DNA of 64,000 bases from Chenopodium formosanum (lineage: Eukaryota > Streptophyta > Magnoliopsida > Caryophyllales > Amaranthaceae): positions 4,386,501-4,450,500 of the forward strand of contig CM044860.1 of the NCBI GenBank assembly GCA_024500155.1. Reading direction: 5' to 3'. This document shows, piece after piece, positions 22,295 to 35,192 of this stretch; within the stretch, counting starts at the first letter, position 1, and the number at the start of each line of letters is the position of its first letter. The notes beneath the pieces were generated by a model. The model did no database searches, was not told the DNA's origin, and was given only the letters and a program-made list of their open reading frames with translations. The translations under genes and the position numbers were made by a program.

Positions 22295-25200
22295 CTAGCT
22301 TTCACAGTTAAGAGCGGCCTTGATCTTCTGAACCGTACATGATATGAGATTGTTTACTGTCTCAACAGATTCTACCGTGAGCTTGGCTGTAGGAAGGCTA
22401 TTCACAAGGATTTGAAATGCAACTGTAAGGAGGGACCCTCCAACCCTTTGTGGGCCCCCATTTGAGGGCCCACGTGATCCTGGGCCGTCGGGGACAATAG
22501 CAAAGCCCGACGGCAAAAGCGCCACGTAGGCCGAGTCCCCACCATTCATCACCACATGCATTGCCGGGATATCGACTGGCGCGTACACTACAAGCGACCC
22601 TGATGAGTCTGTGCATGTCTCTTGTAAGATCAACATGCTACTCTGATTGGGATTCATTGCCTGTAACCCAAAAAAGACAAAACTACCCTCAATCAAATTT
22701 TTTTCATATTTACATAACAATGCCACTATACTAAAGTTAGGAATTTCATCAGAACAGTATTTACTAGTTACTCTACTGCATGAAAAGAGAGTCAAAATTG
22801 AATGGCCAATAGTCATAAAGTGGTCCCATATAAAAACATGAAATAAAACAAGAAAAAAAAAAAAAAAGTCCAAACATTTTGACTTTTCTCATAAAAAAAA
22901 ATAAAAAAAAATGAAGAGTATAGATTAAAAAAGCTGGTCCCTATATCTGTCTCAAAGTAACATGTCCTATATCATATGCTTCCAATTTTATGATCCAAAT
23001 ACACCTTTTTACCATACAAATGACAAATCTCCTTTTTTGACCTTTCACTCCAAGACACAGGCACAATTCCAGATCTCAACGTACCATGCAAAAATTTGCA
23101 GCATTATGATCATACACTATACTTCTATGCATACCCAAAGTTAAAAAGTCACCACTCCATGACTCGACTTTTTTTGTGAGATAATTATCGTAAATGTAAG
23201 AATAATATTTAGAGGCGAAGGGAAAGAGAGGGGGACATACACCAGCGCGGAGCAGAGAGACGCAGTTGCCTTGATCTTGGCCTTTGGCAATGTGGGCCAT
23301 TTCTTGCATGGGTCCACCGTTGGATAAAATGTCCCACTCGCTCCTCAACCGTTCATCACGCAGGAAATCAAACAGTCTCTGAGGGGAAACAGGTAGCCAT
23401 ACTGAAGTTGCAGCACTCAGTACTATACCCGGGGGCTCACCCGGGTCATCGATGCTCTTTCGAGTCATAACCCGGACATCCTCATCGACGTTGCCTATGT
23501 TAAGCTTGTTCCATTTGTGCACCGTGGATGCACATACTCCCGCGCAAAAATTGTTGGTCATCCTTTGTGCTAACTTCAACATGCTCCTCCGCCCACTCGC
23601 CGTTATAGCTGTCATTTTATACATATATAATGGTTAACACTTTGTAAATAAGATTAAATGATAATTATGATAATAATTACATCAAATAGATAATGGCACT
23701 CTTGTGCTATACCGGTGTGTTCTCCTGATGGTATGTTAGAGGACATGAGAATGGCAAGGCACTCGCATTGTCGTTGAAGGGTGGTGATCCATCTTTGAGC
23801 ACCAAAGCCCATACCCGAGCTAACTAATGACCGGAAGAGCAGGTGGACGCTACTCTCATCATATTCTGCATGCTCCACCCATGTAACCTGTGTTACAAAC
23901 CATCATTTATCGACGAGTTAATAGATGAAAAATCATAATCATCTTGCATATCAAGCTAATAAAGACTGTTAAACACCAGTTAATTATCGTGCCTATGGAA
24001 ACAAGTTTGCAGTAAGCTAATCACTTATTTAATTAGCTTACGCGTAGAATTAGAGTCAAATTACGAAGTTGAAAGGGACAAAATACGGTTCAATGCAATG
24101 CAGTCAGACTTCTGACAGAAGAAACACTAGAGACGGCGCAAGTGAGGGGGAAGCAGTGGAATAGAAGAATTTGATAATTCAAATTTATCAAACACTTAAA
24201 AATAATAATATCACTACAAAGTACATTATTCAAAAAACAATATAAGAGCAATTGGATATTAAAATAAAGATATGATAAGACAATATATTATGCTAAAACT
24301 TGGATATAGCTTAAGATTGGTCTCTGTATAATATAGGAAAAAAGAAAATCAAGGCGATTCGAGCCGAAGAACAGGTTGTCATTGAGATTTGGACATAATT
24401 TAAGCATTAAGCAGCAGATAAATAGTATAGTAAGATGAGAACAAAGTAGACAGTCTTGTAGTTTTGACTACAAAGTCTTTGAGTGAGCAGCTAAAACAAC
24501 ACAGAAATTAAAGCTTGTATTATAAAAATAATCCAAGGGAATCAGAATAGAAACATCAAATGTATAGTTTAATCACCCTATGTTTGTGGATTACAAGGCA
24601 TTAATATGTGTAGGATATAAAGAAATTAATGTGTTGAAGGTTCAGAAAATACGGATAAATAGAGGCTTCTATTCATTAAACAATGCCTGTAACCTCGATC
24701 TGCTGACGTACGAATTCGTGTAAAATAGTAATAATGATGTTAAGCATTAAACAAGGAGTTGTCGAAACTTGATGATAGCAATATATATGGCACAAAAGAA
24801 GCATCTAACTCTTATTTAAATAAGAAGAACCTTGATTAATTAATTCCTCGGAACGAAAACCGTGATCAAGGCCCTGGTGTTTAAGCGATTAATCACCCGA
24901 CAAACAAGATCCATAGATGCATGAGCTCCCAACTTAAGCTCGGGAATGCAAATATAACTATCATGAATCGATAATGACTACATGTGTACGTTGCTTTCAA
25001 CAATTAATGGATGGTTCAACCAGCATGAAATCCGAAATTGCAGTTGCAACTAAATATCATTAAAAGCTAAAGTGGAAAGGACACCCAACTTGGGGATCAA
25101 CTCAATGAATATTGTAATTAACTTCTATACTTGTATTTCAATCATCATGTTAAGGAACACAATTAGATGGTGTGTGATTAATTAAGGCGTAATAATATCA

Positions 25201-26440
25201 TTACTACTACTATTAGTATAGTGGGTACCTTAGAATAGCCGTTTGGCATATCTTGTACAACACACCCTGAGGGAAGCCTCCTGCAGTTCACATATGTCGG
25301 TGAACCGGAACTTTCTCGGATGCAGTCGATCGACACATCGACAACCGCCCACACCCCCTCGGTGTGCTGCTTGCAGAACCGTAGGAAGTTCACCACCCGA
25401 ACCGGCACTAATGGTGATATCACTTGAAGCTCAGCATGCATCTAACCAAAATAAAATATATTAGAATCTCAATTTTTACTACTAATATACTACATTAAGC
25501 AGTTAGATTAACAATGGTAACTAGTCTAATTACCACTTGAAGAGCACCATTTCGAGTTCCTCCCATTCCACTAGATATAACATCAGTTGTTGACGCCCTA
25601 GCAATCATGCCAGGAAACATCTCCGCCCATCGATTCTATCAACAAATCCGAGGTTATTATTAGTCCTCAACTATCGATCACACTATACTCAAAACAAATG
25701 TTATAACTTATAAGTGCGAGTAATTAAGGGCTCACCGCGTCCATTAATGTTTCGACGAGGGCTAAACTGTTAATGATGACCATACCGTTCTCCCTAGTAG
25801 CTTCAGGGACAAAACCAGTAGGCTTTAAACCAATACAAGATGTAATAGATCTATTGTACTCTTCATGATTCAATACTTCCCGCCCTCCGGCATCCATACT
25901 CCTTAACCAAAGCGGTTCATCGGTCTGAGCTAACTTGACTAGTTCATCCATTGCAGCCAAAGCAAGCTCCAAATACATGGATCTTTCAAAAGATCTCTCC
26001 ATTCCCGTTACATTCGCGGTCGACTTTGTAGGTGAAACCACAGGCATAGCATTAGATATCCCACTTCCAAAATCGCCTAAGGGCAACGAGGAGGTGGTCA
26101 CGGTTGTCAAGTGACCGTAACCGTTGTTCCCTACCGCGAGCTCTAAGGAAGAGTTGGGCATGGGCGGGGCTGATAACGTTGATAAAGATGACACCGGTCG
26201 GCCTAGAAACTTGCTTGCTAATGCACAAACTCGGTCTAACTCGTCTTTAAGACGAGCATTTTCAATCCGAAGATGCTGTTCTTCCATTGAGATGTCACCT
26301 ATCATTGCCGGACCACCACAATTTGTACACATTGGGTTCCTCATCGCTTCTCTTATTGACATGTTTTCTGCTCTCAGCTTATCATTCTCTTGTCTCAAAA
26401 TTGAATTCTCATGTCTCTCCAACTGAGTCTACAAAAAGCC

Positions 26441-26472
<32 letters not shown>

Positions 26473-27398
26473 TCATTAGTTATCCTAATACGGAAATGGA
26501 TACTACGGGGTATATGATTAGTATTACCACATACCTTCATTTGAGTACGGCGATTTTGGAACCAAAACTTGACTTGTCTAGTCTCAAGGCAAAGCTTCTT
26601 GCTAAGCTCCAATCGTTGCTTCTCATCAGGATGAGGGCACTCCTTGAACACACTAAATTCGTAAAAAATATTGTTATTGTCAACCGAAACACATACATAT
26701 ATCTAACATGTAAATGAGAAAAGAGAAGTTAGTAAAGCAAAGCATAGAGCATACGCTTCGAGTTCTTGGATTTGCTGAGGGGTGTGTCGGTGGTAACGCT
26801 TCTTCCGGGGAGGAAGGTCAGCAATATCTTGTTCATCACCAGAAGCACCATCCAAATTATCACTACCAGATCTACTCTCGTGTTCGTCTTCTCGACTTCG
26901 CCTTACTCCAATACTACTCACTCCAGCACCATTATTGTTACCATTTCCATCATAATTTTGATCTCCTGTTACTCTTGCTGTTACCTCTCCATGCCCCTCC
27001 ATCCCCGTTTGCTAATAATCCAACAACACAAACAAAATCATTTATTACTCCATATATTATAATTATTACAATCATAATAATAATAATAATATAAATAAAA
27101 AAGAGGAGAGAGAGAGTACAAGAGCAAGGGAGAGGCCAGGGGTGTTGAAGAAGGACTTGTTAATGGAGTTGGGACCCACTAAATGTTGTTGTTGTTGTTG
27201 CTGGTGTTGTTGCTGTTGTTGTTGCTGGTGTTGTTGCTGATGAGTAATGGCACCCGGAGGCATAGTGTTGTTGTTGTTGCTGTTGTTGTTGTGATATTGA
27301 ATGTCCGACGCTAACCTTGCACTACCACCTCCGCTCCCGCTACCACCACCGTCAGCTCCTACACCGCTACTATCAAGAAATCCTCCAAAATTCATCAA
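22295..27398 (-). CDS. ANL2: HD-ZIP class IV homeodomain-START transcription factor (ANL2/HDG1 type)
   Basis: Nuclear DNA-binding regulator of epidermal (L1-layer) gene expression. The ANL2 clade affects anthocyanin accumulation and root and epidermal patterning in Arabidopsis. Nine coding exons, minus strand: 27398-27120, 27011-26755, 26652-26535, 26428-25736, 25635-25534, 25441-25229, 23887-23713, 23608-23241, 22660-22295; 2571 nt, 856 codons plus stop, all phases consistent. The N terminus MNFGGFLDSSG is the ANL2 signature, after one extra Met. A Gln/His tract lies at about residues 52-72. The acidic RRSREDEHESRSGSDN block precedes the homeodomain (about 160-218; WFQNRRTQMK in helix 3). 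Next come the ZLZ dimerisation region with the CTNCGG motif, the START domain (about 370-605) and the C-terminal domain ending LISCTVQKIKAALNCES. No lesions. The closest Arabidopsis relatives are ANL2 and HDG1; which one is the strict orthologue cannot be decided here. Confidence 0.96.
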
Positions 27399-27638
27399 AA
27401 ATGAAAATATCCCACTTTTTTTTTTCTTCTTATAGTTGAATAAATTTCACTATTAGTAGTTTAATAAAATAAATTGTGAAGAAATATGATGGAGAAAGAG
27501 AGGAGAGAGAAGACAATAGGGTAAGAGAAAATGAACCCAGATTGTCTACAATTCCTCTCAATGAAAGAGAGAGAAAGAAGGAGAAAGAAGGGCAGTTTTT
27601 AGCTTAGCCTATCTTTCTCAAACTCTCTCTCTAACTCT

Positions 27639-27646
27639 TATTTATA
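27639..27646 (-). promoter_or_regulatory. TATA box of the ANL2-type gene
   Basis: TATAAATA on the minus strand, about 240 nt before the start codon, followed by a CT-rich stretch (27620-27480) that would form a pyrimidine-rich leader, common in HD-ZIP IV genes. An upstream leader intron or start site cannot be excluded. No convincing L1-box (TAAATGYA) was found nearby. Confidence 0.5.
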
Positions 27647-30600
27647 ATTTAAAAATAAAAAACCCCCAAAAAAAAAAAAAAAAAAAAAGAAGAAGAAAAG
27701 AAGAAGAACCCTAAAAAGGAGAAAGAGTGTCAATTTTGTGCATGATGGTTTGAAAATCAAGTGTTGGAGTTTTCATTTTAATGAAATGATGAGATAAATG
27801 ACCTATAAATTTATATGAAATGGAAAAGAAAAAAAAAAAGAGAGAAGTGAATAAAAAGGGACTTTTTTAGGTGGGGATAGGAAAAAAAAGAGGAGAGAGA
27901 AAAAAGAAGAGAGAAGAGAGGAGAAAGGAGAAGGGAAGAAGGAGGAGAAGATAAAAGGACAGTGGGTGTATGTGGAGTGTTCGAAGCCTTACAAATAGTT
28001 GCCTCCAAAAATTTAAATTATTTAACAAAAGCGTCGGTTGACTATTTTTCCTACTTTTTCCCTCACTCACTCTCTCTTTCATTTCTCTCTCCTCTATTAT
28101 GTCTTACAAAAGTTAAAATCATTTCTTGTTTAAGTACTTGTAAAAAGTTACTTCTATCACTAACACCTAAACCTATCAAACTTTTTTATATGGTTCTAAT
28201 ACCCGTTTTATATTTTTTACAATAATTATATCATTAATAAAAATTATATATGAGTATTATTTATCAAAAAAAAAAAAAAACATTTGTAACTTGTCATCAC
28301 ATACACCTATATCTCTTTGCACCAAAAAAAAAACACATACACCTATATCTCTCTCTACAATATTCATTTTACACTTACACACAATTTTGCTTAACAATTT
28401 ATGCAACATTTGACATTAGAAACTGAACTGAACTAAAATTAAGCTGAAGAGAACATGCTCTAAAAACCGAAGATAGTTTTTTTTTTTTTTTTTTTTTTTT
28501 TTTGAAAGAAAGAATCGAAGATAGTACATTAATTTGTTTAATAAAAGAAAAGCATTACATATATATATTCTTTTATGTTTGTCTCATTCTGAATAATCAA
28601 CTGAAAATTAAGAATTTTTTAACATAAGTATTGACAATTAAGGAATGAAAGTATTTTTAAAGTTTTAAAATTAAAAAAAAAATACCGAGAATACTCCAAT
28701 AACAAAATTTCGTAATTTGACCTGATCTAAACAACATTTAGGCCAAACTGGCTAGAAATAAAAGGCCCAATAATTTTTAAAGATGTCAAGTTGATCTAGT
28801 ATTTACTAAGCATAGTATTTAATCAAACTTATGGTCCCAAATATTCAAATTGTGTATTTGATTATCTTTCTTTTCATTTAATTTAATTTGATAACAATCA
28901 ATCAAGTCGGTCTTAATGTATAAACCATTAATATAAATTTGTACACTCCATTGATTTCAAGCGTAATATGAGGAGTTTGGGCCGAGTACTAATAAGCCTC
29001 AATCGACCTAAATATCCTATAGCTTGGTAGTTTAGCAAAAGTTGGCCTTAAATCGGCCAATTAGTCTAATATTTTCAACATACAAATAATCAAACATCTA
29101 ATTTTAGAATTGGCCCGACTCAATTTAAGACTAATTCCCGATCACCATAACTTGGTTCCAAGTTCTAACCAAATTTTGAACATCCAAAACCAAATTTACC
29201 TCTGTAATTGAAGATATCTAGTGTGGCAAATTAAGTGAACCAAAAAATTTAAAAAAAAAAAATAAAAAAAAAGGATAATGAAACGAAATTGGTACTCCGT
29301 AAAAAGTATGGGGAAAAGCAATATTGTAAAGATAAGACAAGTAGACATGACAGGACACCAAAATCATTTCTTCCAATGCTCTTTCCTTCAGATTTCCCTA
29401 AAAAGCAACCGCATAATTTTACATTCTGATAAAAGTTAATCTTCAATTTCACAAAATATCATTAATTTTATAATCTAGGGTTTACTATGTAAAATCGATT
29501 TAATTAATGACATGCTTCAAACATGAATCAATCAATAATAAAATAAGTAAATAATACATACGGGGTAAAATCGTACCGAATTTTAGCAGAAGATTGAGTG
29601 GTGCACTGGTGCAATTGAAAAGATTGATCAGCCATTTTTGGTAATCTGGAATTGGAGAACATTATCATCAATTGTGCAGTGTATTTATCATTTTTTGAAA
29701 AAAAAAAAAAAAAAAAAAACTGGGGAACGAGAATTAAATTAAGCGGATTTGAGTGAAACAACACATCGAGCAAATGCGTGTCAATTTGAGTTGAAAATGT
29801 GTGCTGATTTTTCCGAAAAACTTTTACGCCTTTTCATTTTTACACTAGTTTTTTCGAGATGACAAGAAATTCTAGGCTAAAAGCTTAAAATAGTAAGGGA
29901 ATCTGGATGTTACAAAGAGGGATAAATCAGATAGTTCTTCCTTTATCCATATCTTACACCAATAGGGCAATAGTGAAAACAAATTCAACTGTTTTGAACG
30001 TATTGTTGAGGGGTGAAGATTTTCTAAACCAAGTGAATTCAAATTTCACAATTTATTTGTTTTACTTATCAAATATCGATCAAGTTTAAGTCCAAAGAGT
30101 CATATCCAAACTCGCTAATACGCCCTATACACGGGTTGGACTTTTGGGACCATAATAAGTTTTTTCGTGTTAAATACAGGTTTTGACGTATTCGGTATAG
30201 GAATACTTTATTAACGCTCAATTTCACACTTTCTTTATGATGGAGTTTTTGTTGATTAGATGTACATTTTTTTTTTAACATTTTTTGTTATAAAATACGG
30301 AGTATTAGCAAGTATAAAATGTACAAATGTAGTGTGAACGATCTTTAACACTAGTAGCATTTGTTTTGCTCTAAGCTTTGTACATAACATAATTGCACCT
30401 TATCATCACATAGTGTGCGACACTAGTAGCACGGCGTGCACCTCTGGGGTACACTTAAGACCACGATATAAATAGAGCTAAACGTACAATGCTCTTTCAG
30501 TCTAAACCCATTGCATAACTTGCTAACCGCTAACGATAGTTCATTTGGGGGGGGGGGGGGAGGGGATAATTGTCGATTGAGGGATAGCACTAGGATCTTT

Positions 30601-30688
30601 GTACTTAGTGATCTCTCATGAGAAAGTCAGTATGAACCATTGTGAGATTTATGGCTAAGGTTTTGTACGGACTACTACAATAGAACAC
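27647..30688. other. Intergenic / upstream region of the ANL2-type gene
   Basis: Holds A/G-rich tracts (27830-27960), long A and T runs (28266, 28475, 29700) and a short GTTCAG-family MITE relic near 28420-28462. No gene recognised. Confidence 0.4.
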
Positions 30689-31205
30689 TTAGACCCTATT
30701 CCTTTGAGATTCAAATTAAAGCAGGTTTGATATAGTAACCGAGAAAGAAGTGGCTCCTAGTTTCCTCCGCCTAACAGCAAACCAAAACTTTGGTTTCTCC
30801 GCCTAAGTTTTCTAGGCTATCTCATCGGTACGCCGGCGATCGGAGTGGGTGGCACTTCTCCTCGATCGTCGGCGTACCGCCCTCTCTCTAACTCCACCCT
30901 AACGTCGTTCTCCGATCTCCAGCGAAGTGCCATTCGCAGTTTGGGTCTCAGCGAGGTCCCGCCTTTGAGGTCGAAGTGCGTGGTTTGCTTGGACGGTGGT
31001 TCTCCGACAACCTGGTCGCCGTTCTTTTGACGGTGCTCCACGCTGTAGTGGCAGTTCCTCCCCTTTATCGTGGCTGAGTCAAACAGGTCTCGTGACATCT
31101 CACCACCACCGTTCCTTGCTGCTTCTATACCTTGTCTAGGTAGTCTATGTAAGGCTCCTGTTGCTTTGTCTTAGTAGTTTCCTTCTTGTTTTCTTCAGTT
31201 TGTCT

Positions 31206-32113
31206 ATGGAGTTTCAATCTTTAATAAATGATCACATGGTCATTCACCTAAATGATGACTATGATGATAGTATTGTTGATTTTGCTTCCCATAATCGTTC
31301 CCTTAATATCTTTCACATGTCAAGTTCCTGAAAGAGGAAGGTAATGCCTATTTCAAAAATGGTGAGATTATTGATGCGGGAGAAAGGTATGATAGAGGTC
31401 TAAAATTCCTTTGTTTTGTTTATCCTAGAAATGGGGAGGACAATAGTTTATTTTGGAATCTTGCAATTACTTTGGAATTAAACCTTGCAGCTTGTGCTCT
31501 TAAGGTGCATGATTATGAACAAACTAAGGAACTCTGCTCCTTAGTCATTAAGTATGATGGTTGTAATGCAAAAGCTTTTTACAGAAGGGCCTTAGCAGAG
31601 GCTAAGCTCTTCCAGATTGAAGAAGCATATGAGGACCTTAGTAAGGCAGCTAAGGTTGAACCTAACAATCATGATATTCTCCGGGAATTGGAGAATATTA
31701 AGGGGTTACTCCAAAAGATTAGCAAATTAAAGAGTGGGAGGGAAGTCCAGGAAATTGATGAGGATCTTGGAAAGGTTGCCGGGCTAGTGCCTAAGAAGGC
31801 TCATGGTAAGAGGAGTAACATGTCTACCCACCCGACCCATCCTACCCACGTTAAGAAAGGTAAGGTTAGTGAGGTTTCTATTTCGGGGACCGATAGTGTG
31901 GCAATGAGAAATGATGAACAGAGCGGGTTGACCAACATGAATGTCACTGACCCCGTCATTGAAATGGAAGTGGAGAGTTCAATTATTACCAACAATGCCT
32001 TCTTCCCATTGGTCTCCGGGGAGGAAGCTTCAAGTTACTCCAAGAACAATCAAGGATCTAGTCATGCGTCGGATCATGAAGTTGGAACTACTTACTTTTT
32101 TTTTCAACAGTAG
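31206..32113 (+). pseudogene. TPR-protein-like reading frame inside the retroposon (FKBP-type TPR)
   Basis: From about 31319 the frame reads LKEEGNAYFKNGEI, AGERYDRGLKFL, then LNLAACALKVHDYEQTKELC, NAKAFYRRALAEAKL and AAKVEPNNHDILREL. These are three TPR repeats in the arrangement of large plant FKBP immunophilins (ROF1/FKBP62 type), where the segment binds HSP90. A low-complexity tail with THPTHPTH follows and the frame stops at 32113. The upstream ATG (31206) is in another frame that stops at about 31326, so one frameshift separates it from the TPR part. No isomerase domain is present. Whether a protein from an internal ATG (31472) is made is unknown. A dead retrocopy or captured domain is the likelier reading. 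Confidence 0.6.
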
Positions 32114-32954
32114 GAGGACAAACCAATCCCTCAAGATCCCCTACTTGTCTTATTTCAAGCTTCAACAAGGGAAAACAATGAACTTCTTCAACACATCAAC
32201 CGGCTCGTGGATGACCCTACGCGTAAAGAAATCGACTACCCCAAATAGGCACCCTTCAAAATTCACTAACACGGATAGCACAAGTCCTGATGTTGTGTCG
32301 GTGCCTAAGGAAATGGTACGTTCGGTAGAAAAGAAACGCAACATGGAAAATCGCAGGAGGAAGAAGAAGAAGGTCTCCCCCCCACTAGATGTTGACCAGT
32401 TTGTTGATGACAGTGGCTCTACTTCCACTATTGATTTTGGAAAATCAGATGATCACATACACTCATGCACCACTGACTACAGCAATGCATCCACATGCAT
32501 CGGGAAAGGTAACGAAACACCTACAAATGCCTTTCACGTTACTGATCAAGCTGAAGTTGAGTCGGTAGGATCTAATAAGGATGACCCCATGGGTTTAGAA
32601 GGGGAGCTGGAGGAGCCACTCATCCCTACCCCCGTTACCTTCATTTTTAGCTCCAACAACTTGAAGATTAGAAGGTTGGGTCGGTCACATGTGAAAAAGA
32701 GGAAGAGGAAGAAGCCAGCTGTTTCTCATCATAGGAATCAATTTTGCAGGACAAGAAAACGTAAAGGATCAAACCTCGACTATCTCATGCCTAACATCCA
32801 TACTGGAATTAGTCAACCTCATTGTATCCCCCCCTTAGATAATCATGTTAGTAGTCCCCCTATGTCTTGGATGTATTATTCTTTTACTAACTCTGCGAAG
32901 AGGTCTAAGTCTGTCTGTAGTTTTATTTCTTGCGTCGAGTCTGTTGGGAGCTAG
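32114..32954 (+). pseudogene. Basic C-terminal frame of the retroposon
   Basis: After the TPR frame stops, a different frame stays open to the stop at 32952-32954. It is rich in basic clusters (RRRKKKKVS, KKRKRKKP), Ser and Thr, and ends in CVESVGS shortly before the poly(A) tail. The junction carries a T-run plus AACAG that could be an unspliced acceptor. No domain recognised. It may be the 3' half of the same original protein after frameshifts. Confidence 0.35.
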
Positions 32955-32972
32955 TCTCCTTTTACCCGCTCT

Positions 32973-33005
<33 letters not shown>

Positions 33006-33120
33006 AAAGCAGGTTTTAGTAGAGTAGCTTATTTATATTAAGTAGAACAGAGCAGATCATAGCAAATTTTAGTAAAACGGAGCAAACTAGACCACATTAG
33101 CTCAAAAGAACAGGGGCTTA

Positions 33121-34762
33121 AGGATAATTGTAATCGTTGATTATCCATGTAATTAATGATCAAGCTAATACTAATGTAATTGTCAATTCCTTTTTATATT
33201 ATCATTCAAGAGGGTAAAAACCTCCTAATCAGAGTAATCGCCTTTAAATAACTTGATCACATGCGACATAATTACAAATAAAGGAAGATCTTTCGAAAAC
33301 AACCCCTCAACACAACAAATGATCGTCATTAACCTTTTGATATTATGATACTAGATATCTTTTTAATTTGTTTGAGGTTTGACCTAGGAACAAATAATAA
33401 TAATAATACTCCATTAAAGATATAATGAAAAGAATAAAATAGACTAGCAAAAGAGGTTGTAATTATTAATTGAATTAAAATCTAGGCTCCCATGAAAAAA
33501 GGGGAAAAAATGTCACGGAACTTCAATTTGTGTGTTCCCATTTTAATTGATGGGACAATGATCTACTCTAATAATTTTGACAACGCTACTTTTGTAATCT
33601 TGTTGATATTTCTATGTATCCATATTAATTGTGTCTTTTAACTTTTAATACGGGATATTTTATAAATTTTTTCATTAATTTTTTCATGCATGAATGGATT
33701 GATTAATGTTTCTTCACACTTTGTTCTTTTATTATGTCTTTTGAGACAATTATTTCATGCAGTATAAAGATGAGAGATACCAGTATTAAAGAGTGGGGTG
33801 TGCTTAGGCTTGTAGCACTTAATAATTAGGTCAAATTATGTCCAGATGATTTGATGATTAGCAATGAGAATATTTAATTAATTAGTCACATATAATAGAT
33901 TTAACAACCAATTAATTGTCAAAACATGTATTATTATATACTCCATATAGATTATTATTTTGAATATGTTTCGTGAACACAAGCTTATTAATTAGGGTAC
34001 TGGTCTTTGCAACAATGCTTTCATGTCGGAAATCTAATTATGCACGTTCACTATTTAGGGACAAATGAATTATTTGAAAATAAACAAAATTTGACAAAGA
34101 ACAATAAAGGGTTTTTTAGGGGTTATTGGTTGGGGGGAGGACGTTGAAGATGAATCTTTAGTCTTTCTTTCACATGAGTTTTGTGAACAAATTAAACACC
34201 TCTATTTGTCTTTCTTTCAATGACTTTTTTTACAAATATACTTGTATTATATTCTTACTTAAATCTCCTAGATAATGTTGTCAAAAAAAAAAAAAAAAAA
34301 AAAATAAATCTCCTAGATAATAACTATTTCTCATCAATTTCATAATATATTAACATTTTAATTCGAGTTTGTCCAATGTCGAATTTATGACTAAGAAATT
34401 ATTAAAAGCTAGAAGGCATTTTGATTTGCATCTACTTGGTAAAATTCATGAGGGATTCGAAATTGGATCCGTTAGACTTTAACAAATTAAAGGTGTAATT
34501 AACCAATTTTATTGTAATAGGATATAGTATTATCGCTTAAATTACTGAAAGGTCGAAATAGTTGTCATTTTAAATTAATCAATATTGTGATCATCCACCG
34601 TAGCACTCTGAAATTATGTATCCATTGAGCTACGAATATAGCTTTTAAAGCAAGAATATTTTCACAAACAATTGAATCTTCTACAAATTGAAAAGAGACA
34701 AACTTTAGAGTCCAAAACACCAAAATACATAATACGAAGTAACACTATTCTTTCAAAGTTAA
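33121..34762. other. Intergenic, no gene seen
   Basis: AT-rich. An A-run at 34284-34304 is the only notable simple repeat. Confidence 0.4.
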
Positions 34763-34766
34763 TCTA

Positions 34767-35192
34767 TCTATACTTTAGTATTTAAAAACTATAACCAAGA
34801 AACTAAGAAATACACATGTCCCCATCCATTCTATTACACTTTTCTAACCATAGTGCCACATGTCAATTTACACTATTAATTTTTTATTATACCATTTTTT
34901 TTAATTCTTTCATTAAACTTATACTTCATCTTTCATACACACTTCATCACTTCATCTTCATCTCTCCCGTTTAATTCAACCTTTTCCTATTTTCTCTTTA
35001 ATTTTAGCCCTTCCACCTTCTATTTAAGCCTATTTAAGTCTCTTTTTCGATTAAAGTTCCAAAATTTTAATTTCTTTAATCATGTTTCCGATTACATATT
35101 ATACCCAATAATGACTTACTGATATTTCCTTACTTATCTCTCAATACAATTTTATATGTATAACCCGTGCATTGCACGGGCCTGAAGACTAA
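34767..35192 (+). mobile_element. Short complete non-autonomous Helitron
   Basis: The 3' end shows the hairpin CCCGTGC (35164-35170), loop ATT, GCACGGG (35174-35180), followed 12 nt later by CTAA (35189-35192) and then T. The 5' end is most likely TCTATACTTTAGTA after an A at 34766 (a second TC start is possible at 34763). Insertion between A and T without target duplication fits the family. About 426 bp, non-coding. Confidence 0.85.

Larger units (their letters stand above)
30729..33000 (+). mobile_element. Poly(A) retroposon with 16-bp target-site duplication and TPR-coding region
   Basis: AAATTAAAGCAGGTTT occurs at 30713-30728 and again at 33001-33016, directly after a run of about 28 A. 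The insert of about 2.27 kb with a 3' A-tail and long duplication is the mark of L1-type (LINE machinery) retroposition. The 5' part is GC-richer (30830-31110). A possible start at 31206 (MEFQSLINDHM) is followed by a shift into a TPR-coding frame, and the 3' part encodes a basic, Lys/Arg-rich region. No reverse transcriptase or endonuclease is present, so it is either a processed chimeric retrogene or a non-autonomous LINE relative. Confidence 0.85.
30692..33117. mobile_element. Tourist-like MITE interrupted by a retroposon
   Basis: The left end GACCCTATTCCTTTGAG (30692) and the right end CTCAAAAGAACAGGGGC (ending 33117) are inverted repeats with a few mismatches, flanked by TTA on both sides (30689-30691 and 33118-33120). 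Without the 2.3-kb insertion and its duplicated site the MITE would be about 138 bp. This dates the MITE before the retroposon. Confidence 0.75.

Noticed and set aside
22398..22616. Minus-strand open frame overlapping the last ANL2 exon
   Set aside because: Shadow of the conserved START-gene exon in another frame.
27399..28100. Search for an L1-box (TAAATGYA) upstream of the ANL2-type gene
   Set aside because: No exact match was seen on either strand close to the gene, so no L1-box feature is claimed.
31941..32954. A 337-codon open frame as an independent gene
   Set aside because: It lies wholly inside the poly(A) retroposon, has no family resemblance, and its N-terminal part is the wrong frame of the TPR region; kept only as part of the retroposon.
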